A DNA stretch of 64,000 bases. Origin: Planctomycetales bacterium. GTDB lineage: Bacteria > Planctomycetota > Phycisphaerae > SM23-33. Position numbers and translations under genes: made by a program. Within the stretch, counting starts at the first letter, position 1. The number at the start of each line of letters is the position of its first letter. This document shows, piece by piece, positions 52,924 through 60,865 of this stretch. Location of the stretch: assembly GCA_030612725.1 (NCBI GenBank), contig JAUWNJ010000007.1:1-64000 (forward strand), read 5' to 3'. Under the pieces are notes generated by a model that was given only the letters and a program-made list of their open reading frames with translations, was not told where the DNA came from and did no database searches.

Positions 52924-54441
52924 ATGGCGTTAACGGTGAACCCGAAAACAAGACTTGAAATAAAGCTGGGCCGCGTATATGAGGCGAATGATCGGCTTGC
53001 CAACGCATACGCGGACAACCTGCATGTGAATTATGACTTGGATCGCACCCTTGTTAGCTTCCAAGCCAATAAACATGAAAACGGACATCGATGGTGCAAA
53101 TACAAGGAAGGTTTTTCTGCCGCCCTGATGCGGTATATTTTTGACCGGTTAGATCTCACATCCGGCAATCTGCTCGACCCATTTGCCGGATCGGGAACCG
53201 CCCTTTTTACAGCCAGCGATTGTGGCTTGGACGCAGTTGGAATCGAACTACTTCCACACTGTGCTGAAATCATTGAGACGCGAAGCGTCCTGCGTACAGT
53301 TGCCCCCGATGCTATGGCCATATCTATTCGTGAATTTGCGATTAAGAAATCTTGGAGGCAGCCCGGCAAGAGAGAATCATTTGCACATCTGCGGATAACA
53401 AAGGGCGCCTTCCCGCCTGATTCAGAATCTGCTCTTGAACGGTACCTGGCAGAAACAAACACGTTTCATGACGTCAATCTACGACTGGTGCTGCGTTTTG
53501 CTGCCATGTGCATTCTGGAATCGATAAGTTACACCAGAAAAGATGGGCAATATTTGCGATGGGATTCTCGATCCGGCAGACGCGCCGGCAAGTGCCTTTT
53601 CAACAAAGGTCCTATTCTGACATTCGATGAGGCCATTTCAGCAAAGATTGAGCAGATCGCCTCGGACATTTCAGGAAAGAGTCGGCAGTCGAGCCTCTTT
53701 ACGAGTTCGGAACCCAAGAAAGCAGGGACGATTGACCTTCGCATAGGGTCATGTCTTGATATCCTGCCTTCTTTACCTGATAACTCATTCGATGCGGTTG
53801 TAACCTCTCCTCCATACTGCAATAGATACGACTATACGCGAACCTATGCTCTCGAGCTCGCTATGCTCGGAGTCGGAGAGGAACATCTGAAATCACTACG
53901 TCAAACCATGCTAAGCTGTACCGTCGAAAACCGAGAAAAACAAGGTCTAGGCAATAGGATCGATACTGGGGCGTGGGAAAAAATCATGCGGGCCGTGAAT
54001 GCCCAGGAAGCCCTTTCGAGGATAACCCAGTACCTTGAGCAGTGCCGCGAAGAAAAGGTCTTGAACAACAATGGCATCCCGCGAATGGTCCACAACTATT
54101 TCAAGGAGTTGGCTTTGGTGATATTCGAGTGCGGCAGAGTGCTCAAACCCGGCTCCCCCTTTGTAATGGTCAATGACAATGTCCGTTACCAAGGCGCTCA
54201 CATTCCGGTTGATCTCATCCTGTCGGATTTCGCAAAAAGTGCGGGGTTTGAAATCGAGACAATCTGGGTACTGCCTCGCGGCAAGGGCAACAGTAGCCAA
54301 CAAATGGGCACACATGGACGTGAAGAAGTCAGAAAATGCGTTTATGTCTGGAGATTCACAGGGAAACCAGCCAATCGGCCAAGCCGGAAAGTTGTTCCGG
54401 TACAGTTAGATTCGCAGCATGTGCTAGCTGGCCAGATTTAA
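52924..54441 (+). CDS. N4-cytosine-type DNA methyltransferase (AvaI-like partner)
   Basis: 505 residues. Motif I is DPFAGSGT at residues 85-92 and the catalytic motif TSPPY is at 294-298, so the order I then IV differs from the usual beta class and suggests circular permutation. A zinc-ribbon is absent. TSPPY marks N4-cytosine or N6-adenine methylation. Its neighbour on the opposite strand is an AvaI/BsoBI-like nuclease, so it likely protects the host site (family recognises CYCGRG). The 3' ends overlap by about 86 bases. No strong ribosome-binding site is visible. Confidence 0.87.
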   Translation: MALTVNPKTRLEIKLGRVYEANDRLANAYADNLHVNYDLDRTLVSFQANKHENGHRWCKYKEGFSAALMRYIFDRLDLTSGNLLDPFAGSGTALFTASDCGLDAVGIELLPHCAEIIETRSVLRTVAPDAMAISIREFAIKKSWRQPGKRESFAHLRITKGAFPPDSESALERYLAETNTFHDVNLRLVLRFAAMCILESISYTRKDGQYLRWDSRSGRRAGKCLFNKGPILTFDEAISAKIEQIASDISGKSRQSSLFTSSEPKKAGTIDLRIGSCLDILPSLPDNSFDAVVTSPPYCNRYDYTRTYALELAMLGVGEEHLKSLRQTMLSCTVENREKQGLGNRIDTGAWEKIMRAVNAQEALSRITQYLEQCREEKVLNNNGIPRMVHNYFKELALVIFECGRVLKPGSPFVMVNDNVRYQGAHIPVDLILSDFAKSAGFEIETIWVLPRGKGNSSQQMGTHGREEVRKCVYVWRFTGKPANRPSRKVVPVQLDSQHVLAGQI

Positions 54442-55240
54442 GATGAGCGAAAATTTCTTTTGCCATTGACTCCTCAATAGCCGCTCCGGCAAAGAATATC
54501 TTCGGAGGATTCTCTGAAAAACGCTGCCTGATTCTTTGTAGAGCACTTCCTGCTGTTTTCCAATGCTCGTCGGCTCCAGCGGGGTCAATTCCGCCCTTGA
54601 TTTCACCACAGGCTAAATAGTTTTCTTTTGCGGATAACGCATCGTTGGAAATACTTGGTCCCTTAAGAAGAATAACGTCAATGTTCTTGCCAATGAACGT
54701 TGGGGTCTTGTCGAAAAAACACACACGATCAGACCAAACGATTCGCTGTACCTTATCCGGGTTGCCAGGAGAGGTTTTTATCTGGTGCTTGACAGCCTTG
54801 GTCTTCAGGGCTACCAGAATAGATTGGGTGAATTTCACCTGTGCAATGGCCCCAGTAATGTTTCGCATGGCTCCACCTAACGAGTCGCCGCGTGTCAACA
54901 AAAAGCGATAGAGAATCTCTTCACGCCATTTCTTGCCACTTTCTGTTTCTATTGCCTTCAAAATCGTAAGAAGTGAGTCTTCGAGCTCATCGTTGGAGAA
55001 ATAACCAGCGGCCTTGTCGGAGAACCCGGCGGCGGTGACAAGTTCATCCCGAATATCATCTAACCCAATCAGGTCACCGGGAGTGCTTATTTCTTTAAGC
55101 TTGTCGAGCAAGCGATGGGCTTGGGCGACATAGGGCGCAGCCTTCTTTGTCTTCCGCAGCGCCTGGGCCAGAAACCCGTTTCGGGTTGCGTCGTGGGATG
55201 TTACCAGATCGCTGCTGCTTTTTATGAGCGTTGGCGTCAT
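54356..55240 (-). CDS. AvaI/BsoBI-family type II restriction endonuclease
   Basis: About 294 residues from the ATG at 55240 (a TTG directly before it adds one residue). The AvaI/BsoBI signature CGEIKGGIDPAGADEHWKT carries the E-x-K metal site and, 13 residues after the glutamate, a histidine, matching the unusual catalytic His of BsoBI; the preceding aspartate is in KNIDVILL. This family cuts CYCGRG with a PD-ExK-type site. It converges on the methylase gene and overlaps its C-terminus by 86 bases, so neither can be lost by a simple deletion at the junction. Residues I can check are intact. Confidence 0.9.
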   Translation of the reverse strand: MTPTLIKSSSDLVTSHDATRNGFLAQALRKTKKAAPYVAQAHRLLDKLKEISTPGDLIGLDDIRDELVTAAGFSDKAAGYFSNDELEDSLLTILKAIETESGKKWREEILYRFLLTRGDSLGGAMRNITGAIAQVKFTQSILVALKTKAVKHQIKTSPGNPDKVQRIVWSDRVCFFDKTPTFIGKNIDVILLKGPSISNDALSAKENYLACGEIKGGIDPAGADEHWKTAGSALQRIRQRFSENPPKIFFAGAAIEESMAKEIFAHLKSGQLAHAANLTVPEQLSGLADWLVSL

Positions 55241-55340
55241 CAATAGTGTCCGCTTTAGTTAGTGATTGTTGAATCGCAAAAGAAATCTATCCGAACACGA
55301 ATAATCAGGCCAGAAAAATTTCGAAGATGCGTAATTATCA

Positions 55341-55369
55341 TTGCCAACTGTTGCGGGGGTGGTTATATT
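55341..55369 (+). promoter_or_regulatory. Candidate promoter of the ABC export operon
   Basis: TTGCCA (55341-55346), 17-base spacer, TATATT (55364-55369), about 80 bases before the ATG at 55448. Confidence 0.6.
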
Positions 55370-55447
55370 ATTTCCGCTTTGGGCTGATGGATGGAAATGT
55401 AAAGTTCACCTGAAGGTTCGGTACAACAAGGACAGCGGCAGGGTTCC

Positions 55448-57907
55448 ATGAAAGTACAGGTTGGTATAACAGTTCTCTTGATTGCGACAGTCAGCGCGTT
55501 GGCTGGAGACGAACCCGGCGTGCTTTCCGTTTCAGGGGCGTTTTTTCCATACGTCCGCCCGGAGCGATGGGGACAGGTAACAGCCAATCTGGGCAACCCG
55601 GCCGAACAGGCGATGCAGGTGAAGTTTATCCTTTTCGCCAAGGATTCCGCCAGCGGACAAATTCGCTACACTCGCGGAGCCAATTTACCGCCTCGCACTC
55701 GTCGAATAGTCCGTCTTGGTCATCGCATCGGTATCATAAAGCCCAAACGCTTACCGTCGAAAAAACTCTCATACGGTAACAGCGAGCAAAACTTCAGGCT
55801 GGAAAATACGGCTACCAATAAAATCCTCGACAGCAATTTCATGCTGGTTCGCCCGTTGGGGCCCAAGCAATATTGTATTGCCTATGTTGATACCGAGATT
55901 ACACCGGGGCAGGACCATTCCTACCTTGCGAATATACCCGACAAACCTTTCGGGCAGGTCGCTCTGGCCAATTCGTCTCAGCGACTTCTTCCTGACAGGT
56001 GGTACGGATATTCATCGCTTGAGATGTTCATCATCTCGTCGTCTGAACCGGCAGATTTGCTGGACTCTCAAATAGACGCCGTTCTTGATTGGGTAGGTCG
56101 CGGTGGCGTACTGCTGGTTACCGCCCACTCATCAGCCGAACGCACGCTTGCCGGAAGGCTCGCCGAAGCCGCCGGTGTTGTCGTCGCGGGAAGTCATCAG
56201 GAATATCGCTTTGAGGCCAGAAGTACAGAAGGCGAGGATCGCTTCGAGATCGACCTGGTAACGCCGATGACAATGGCGCACTTATGCCCGATGAGCGGCA
56301 CCAAGGTGCTGTGGGAGGCCAACGGCATGCCTCTTTTGACGTCGCGACGGTTTGGTTCAGGGGTGATTTTCACGCTGTCCGTACCGGTCGGCGCTTTGGC
56401 GTCGAAGACGGTAAGTCAGCCCAAGAACAATACGAGCCAACCGACAAGTCGCCCCAGGGACAAGACAGACCGGTCTGGGATGCTCTGGCAGACAATAAGC
56501 GGGCAGGCAAAGCGAACAACGCCGATTTCGGTGGACGCTTTCGCCGAAGCGGCAAAGGACAAACTGCCCCAAATCGCCGGACGTCGCAGCCCAGACCGGC
56601 GCACACCGGTTTGCATCGTCGGCGTTCTGGTAGTCCTGTTCGGCCTGCTGGGGTTGTTTATGCGATTTATCCGACGCGGCGAATTGATCTGGCTGGTCAT
56701 GATACCGGTCGGTCTGCTGGGAACGGTAGGTATGCTGGTGTGGGGGATGACGCTTCGTAAAGAACCGAGGCTGAGTTTTCTGGCGCTGGCGTCGTCCAGA
56801 CCTGACGGAACGGCGCACGTTCAGCAACTATCGACCTATTACACGCCCAAAACCGAAGATGGCGCCTTTTCATCCGGTTCGACGCTGGGGACTATCCGGC
56901 CGGCGGTTTCGACCTCAATTTCAGTGATGAAATTGACGGAGATTTCAGCCAAGAGGACCATGACCCTTGAAAACGTGCGTGTAATCGCCAACAGCAGTCG
57001 GACCGCTTACGCCGAATCGCCGATGATCCTGTCGGGCCGGCTGGTTACGAAATTGTCCCTGGGTCCGAAGGGGCTTTCCGGTACGATAACCAACAATACC
57101 GGTGCGGACGTCTTCGATGCCTTAGTAATTGCGGGCGGACGGGCCTATTCCCTCGGTGATCTCCCCGCCGGACGCGCCACTGAAGTTGTTATCAACGACC
57201 CGCCGCTACCCAAAGATACCTACACCGAAAAAACCTTATTCCCCAGCAAGGAGGATCGTCTTCGCAGCGACCTTATTTCCGCTATGGTAAGTCAAGCGTC
57301 AGGGCAAAACCGCCGCCTGTCCAATCCGTCGCCCATGCTGCTTGGATGGTCCCGCCAAAGATTGCTGGATCCGCTTGGCAAAACTTTTACCAAAGATGTT
57401 GAATCGAAGGGGTTGACGCTGCTGACGTCGCCGCTGGTGATGTTAAAGTCGCCGCCCGATACGAAGGTTGTTGTTCCCAGCGGGCTGCTGAAACTTCACA
57501 TAGGCGGACATCCGCCCGTATGGGATCAGAAGAAGCAACAGTTCAACAAGTCCACCCTTTCGGGCGAAGTGGTGTTGAGTTTCGCCCCGCCGGCCGCTAC
57601 CGTCGAACTCACCGACGCGCACGCCACGCTGCAAATTACGATGCGTGCACCGAACTGTCGAATACGTTTCTTTGCCGTTACAGGCAAAGAAGACCAGGCG
57701 GAAGAAAAGGCACTGATACAAACAATTGACCGCCCCGTCGGGACATACAAAATATCATTCGAGAATCTCCGACGCATCGAAGGCGCGTATGAAATCATCA
57801 TCAAAGTCGATCCGGTTGCAGCAGATAAACAGAACAAACACGAACGTATATCCATCCTGTGGAAAATTGAATCGCTGAACCTGACTCTGGAAGGGGTAAG
57901 CAAATAG
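55448..57907 (+). CDS. Secreted/membrane protein of an ABC export operon, GldG-like or DUF4350-like
   Basis: 819 residues. A signal peptide (MKVQVGITVLLIATVSALAG) precedes beta-rich regions and a Rossmann-like segment LDWVGRGGVLLVTAHSSAER that recalls GATase1-like or DUF4350 domains. Two transmembrane helices lie near residues 395-435 (VGVLVVLFGLLGLFMRFI, MIPVGLLGTVGMLVWGM), followed by a large C-terminal beta domain. Directly downstream are an ABC ATPase and permease, so it is probably a partner of the transporter. In the gliding/Gld systems GldG plays such a role; equivalence is inferred from arrangement, not from catalytic motifs. Confidence 0.7.
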   Translation: MKVQVGITVLLIATVSALAGDEPGVLSVSGAFFPYVRPERWGQVTANLGNPAEQAMQVKFILFAKDSASGQIRYTRGANLPPRTRRIVRLGHRIGIIKPKRLPSKKLSYGNSEQNFRLENTATNKILDSNFMLVRPLGPKQYCIAYVDTEITPGQDHSYLANIPDKPFGQVALANSSQRLLPDRWYGYSSLEMFIISSSEPADLLDSQIDAVLDWVGRGGVLLVTAHSSAERTLAGRLAEAAGVVVAGSHQEYRFEARSTEGEDRFEIDLVTPMTMAHLCPMSGTKVLWEANGMPLLTSRRFGSGVIFTLSVPVGALASKTVSQPKNNTSQPTSRPRDKTDRSGMLWQTISGQAKRTTPISVDAFAEAAKDKLPQIAGRRSPDRRTPVCIVGVLVVLFGLLGLFMRFIRRGELIWLVMIPVGLLGTVGMLVWGMTLRKEPRLSFLALASSRPDGTAHVQQLSTYYTPKTEDGAFSSGSTLGTIRPAVSTSISVMKLTEISAKRTMTLENVRVIANSSRTAYAESPMILSGRLVTKLSLGPKGLSGTITNNTGADVFDALVIAGGRAYSLGDLPAGRATEVVINDPPLPKDTYTEKTLFPSKEDRLRSDLISAMVSQASGQNRRLSNPSPMLLGWSRQRLLDPLGKTFTKDVESKGLTLLTSPLVMLKSPPDTKVVVPSGLLKLHIGGHPPVWDQKKQQFNKSTLSGEVVLSFAPPAATVELTDAHATLQITMRAPNCRIRFFAVTGKEDQAEEKALIQTIDRPVGTYKISFENLRRIEGAYEIIIKVDPVAADKQNKHERISILWKIESLNLTLEGVSK

Positions 57908-57913
57908 AAAAGA

Positions 57914-58055
57914 GAATATTGAATATTGAACAGAGAATGTCGAATTTCGAAGTGAAAAGAAGATAAAATGGTCCCCAAAGCGCAAAACGTGGATTCTTGT
58001 TTTTTTCTTCCTGTTACTTCGAAATTCAAAATTCCCTGTTCAATATTCATTATTC
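57914..58055. repeat. 49-bp imperfect inverted repeat of GAATATTGAA-type units
   Basis: Left arm 57914-57962 and right arm 58007-58055 are each 49 bases and pair at 42 positions, with a 44-base loop. Units are GAATATTGAA and GAATTTCGAAGT. It lies between the first and second genes of the ABC operon. Confidence 0.88.
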
Positions 58056-58082
58056 AGAAAGACGGGCTGAAGGGATACGTAA

Positions 58083-59102
58083 ATGAGCGTTGCAGATAAT
58101 GAGGTCATCCTGCGTACGAAAGGTTTGACCCGCCATTACGACGAGATAAAGGCGTTGACGGACTTGGATCTTGAGGTTCGTCGGGGCGAGATATTCGGTT
58201 ACATCGGGCACAACGGAGCCGGTAAGACGACGACCATTCGCATACTGGCGGGGTTGTTGCGCCCCAGTAGCGGTTCGGCCAGTATTGCCGGCGTGGACGT
58301 TGCCGGCGGACGAGAACGGATAAAGCGCCTTGTCGGATATATGCCTGACAGATTCGGCGTCTATGAACAGATGCGGGTATGGGAGTATCTGGACTTTTTC
58401 GGCGCAGCCTTCGGAATACCCCGAAGCCGGCGGCGTGAGCGTATCGAAGCCGTTTTTGATATGACCGAATCCCACGACCTGCACGACCGGTTCGTCGATA
58501 CTCTTTCTCGCGGGATGAAGCAGCGTATCGGAATCGCCCGGACGCTTATGCACGACCCCCAGGTGCTGCTTCTGGACGAACCTGCCAGTGGGCTGGACCC
58601 GCGCGCCCGCGTCCACATGAGGCAACTCCTGCGCCGACTGGCGGATAACGGAAAGACACTGCTGGTTTCTTCGCACATACTTCCGGAACTGGCGGCCATA
58701 TGCGATTCTATCGGTATCCTGCACAACGGGAGGCTTCGGGCAGTCGGACCAATCGGCGAAGTCCTCGCGTCGTTACGACGCGACCGACTCATGGAAGTCC
58801 GTCTGCTCGGCGACGTCAAAAAGGGCGTCGGTACAATCGAGGCGAATGACCACTGCAAAAATGTCGAAATTTCGAAAGAGGCCGACAACGTTATAAATTT
58901 CCACTTTACCGGCGACGACGAGGAAATAGTGATTTTGCTGGATGGGTTGGTCCGGTTGGACCTTCGCGTCGTAACCTGTCGGGAAGTGCCCCTGACGCTG
59001 GAAGAAGCCTATATGACAGTCAGCGGATTCGAGGGCGAACTGGAAGAGGAGCCGTCAGCGATCAGCGATCAGCAGTCAGCAAAAGATAAAAAAGAATCCT
59101 GA
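58083..59102 (+). CDS. ABC transporter ATPase (GldA/NatA-like)
   Basis: 339 residues, start supported by AAGGGA upstream. Complete ABC motifs: GHNGAGKTTTIRILAG (Walker A), LSRGMKQRIGIARTLM (signature), VLLLDEPASGLDP (Walker B), followed by a C-terminal region. It powers the permease encoded next. The last about 15 residues (PSAISDQQSAKDKKES) are read from a palindromic AGC-unit repeat, so the tail is likely non-native. The motifs for ATP hydrolysis are intact. Confidence 0.92.
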   Translation: MSVADNEVILRTKGLTRHYDEIKALTDLDLEVRRGEIFGYIGHNGAGKTTTIRILAGLLRPSSGSASIAGVDVAGGRERIKRLVGYMPDRFGVYEQMRVWEYLDFFGAAFGIPRSRRRERIEAVFDMTESHDLHDRFVDTLSRGMKQRIGIARTLMHDPQVLLLDEPASGLDPRARVHMRQLLRRLADNGKTLLVSSHILPELAAICDSIGILHNGRLRAVGPIGEVLASLRRDRLMEVRLLGDVKKGVGTIEANDHCKNVEISKEADNVINFHFTGDDEEIVILLDGLVRLDLRVVTCREVPLTLEEAYMTVSGFEGELEEEPSAISDQQSAKDKKES

Positions 59103-59149
59103 ACGCTGAATCCTGACCGCTGATTGCTAAATGCTGATTGCTGAATGCT
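59054..59149. repeat. AGCAATCAGC-family palindromic element (copy 3)
   Basis: Left arm TCAGCGATCAGCGATCAGCA with centre AGCAAAAGATAAAAAAGA and a right arm ending GCTGATTGCTGAATGC. It overlaps the last codons of the ABC ATPase and ends seven bases before the permease ATG. Confidence 0.85.
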
Positions 59150-59155
59150 AAAAAA

Positions 59156-60838
59156 ATGAACCCTATTATTAGAAAAGAAGTTCTTTTTTCTCTGCGAACC
59201 AAGAAGGCTCTCGCCATGCAGGTGGCGTTTTTGCTGACGATGGGCGCGTTGCTTTGGTTGCTCTGGCCTGCAGACGGTATCCAGGACCTTGGTGGTCAGG
59301 AGGTTCGGCGACTTCTGATGGTGCTCGGTATCGGGCAACTGGCGATGGTTATTTTAATCGCACCGGCCTTTACCTCCACCGCAATTACCATCGAAAGGGA
59401 CCGTAACACGCTCGAAAGCCTCCTGGCTACTCCGATGAGCCCGTTGTCGATTGTCTTCGGTAAAATGACCGGCTCGCTTACGTTCCTGGTGCTTCTTGTC
59501 CTGTCGGGCGTTCCGGTACTGGCGACGTTGCTTCTGCTTGGCGGCGTCGAGTTCACGGAAATCCTCGCAGTCGCTGCGGTGCTTCTCCTCTCGGCAGTGC
59601 ATTTGGGGTCGATCGGGTTGCTGGTCAGCGTGCTGTCCAAACGCAGTTACCGCGCCATCATCATAACGTACTGTGCCCTCCTGGTGGTCGTTTTCGCTCT
59701 GGCCGGACCCGTCTGGCCGATTAGCGGAACACTCATCCGTCGGGGCGGACCCGTAGCCGCCGGTATAATGCACGTCTTGGCGAGCATGAGTCCGCTTGAG
59801 GCGATGCTGTCGATTCTGACGCCCGACGGTCCATACGCAATCGGAGCAAAAGGTTGGCCTGCGTTCTGGCAATTGTATATTCCGTTGAGCATCCTTACGA
59901 CGGTTGGTGTGGCCATAGTGGTGTTGAGAGGACTGAACAAGTCGCTGATACCGGCCCGTCCGCGTGAGGGGCTTAAGGTCGTCGAGAGAGGACATTTGAC
60001 CGGAAGAAGCGTCCTTTACCTGTTTTTCTTCGATCCGAGGAAGCGTAAGCGAAATATCGCCTGGTGGCAGAATCCTGTGCTGGTAAAGGAATGCCGCTCC
60101 CGTCGTACGTTGCAACTGCACTGGTTGGCGCGGGCGACGGCCATTTGCCTGATGATCAGCATCGCGCTGATGGTGCTGGTGAGCATCTCCGTTCAGGCCT
60201 TCGTCGGCGAAAGCGCCTCCATGGTTACCGGAATAGCCACCGCCATTGGCGTACTGATGGTAACGCTGATTATTCTGGTCGGTCCTGCAATGACCAGCGG
60301 GGCCGTTTGCAGCGACCGCGAATCGGGCGTCTGGGACCTGATGCGCACCGCGCCGCTTCCGGCATGGAGAATTGTCAGCGGGAAATTCCAGGCTTCGCTT
60401 ATTCCGCTTTTACTGCTGATTATAGGCACAGCGCCGGCGCTGGTGATCCTGTTGGTTTTCCAACAGGCAATGGCGCCGAACATTATAAGGATATTACAGG
60501 TCGTCGGTATGACTGGACTGTTTGTAACAGTGCTGGGAATGTTCTTCTCGAGCGTGTGTTCCAGGACCTCCACTGCCACGGTGTGGACTTACGGCATAGT
60601 CTCGGCGATGAGCCTGCTGACGATGCTGGCGCTGCTGGGAAGCGGAGTCTTCGGGCCTCGCTTTATTGAAACGGTCTTCGTCGTGAACCCCATTGCCGCC
60701 GTGATGGACGCCGCCGGATATGGGTCCATGCAAAACTACAACCTGCTGCGACCTTACCTGAAAATTATGGCGACGGCGTCGGGGATACTGTTTGTTCTGA
60801 CCGTTGTAAGGGTCTATCAACTGGGAAAAGCAGATTAG
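59156..60838 (+). CDS. ABC transporter permease (GldF/NatB-like)
   Basis: About 561 residues from the ATG at 59156; a TTG at 59138 would add six residues encoded by the repeat. About twelve transmembrane helices in two halves (for example LAMVILIAPAFTSTAITIER, LLLSAVHLGSIGLLVSVL, TGIATAIGVLMVTLIILVGP, GIVSAMSLLTMLALLGSGVF). The N-terminal ERDRNTLESLLATPMS stretch is typical of ABC-2 export permeases. It partners with the ATPase upstream. No ribosome-binding site precedes it because a palindromic element fills the junction, so translation may be coupled to the ATPase. Confidence 0.85.
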   Translation: MNPIIRKEVLFSLRTKKALAMQVAFLLTMGALLWLLWPADGIQDLGGQEVRRLLMVLGIGQLAMVILIAPAFTSTAITIERDRNTLESLLATPMSPLSIVFGKMTGSLTFLVLLVLSGVPVLATLLLLGGVEFTEILAVAAVLLLSAVHLGSIGLLVSVLSKRSYRAIIITYCALLVVVFALAGPVWPISGTLIRRGGPVAAGIMHVLASMSPLEAMLSILTPDGPYAIGAKGWPAFWQLYIPLSILTTVGVAIVVLRGLNKSLIPARPREGLKVVERGHLTGRSVLYLFFFDPRKRKRNIAWWQNPVLVKECRSRRTLQLHWLARATAICLMISIALMVLVSISVQAFVGESASMVTGIATAIGVLMVTLIILVGPAMTSGAVCSDRESGVWDLMRTAPLPAWRIVSGKFQASLIPLLLLIIGTAPALVILLVFQQAMAPNIIRILQVVGMTGLFVTVLGMFFSSVCSRTSTATVWTYGIVSAMSLLTMLALLGSGVFGPRFIETVFVVNPIAAVMDAAGYGSMQNYNLLRPYLKIMATASGILFVLTVVRVYQLGKAD

Positions 60839-60865
60839 TAGTCAATAACCGGTGGGCGACTCATA

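Noticed and set aside
51502-55240. Prophage
   Set aside because: An S24 repressor is phage-like but there are no structural, packaging or integrase genes.
4194-55258. TAGTGTCC...TTA words at 4194-4209 and 55244-55258 as insertion-sequence ends
   Set aside because: The similarity is too short and no transposase or paired end is seen.
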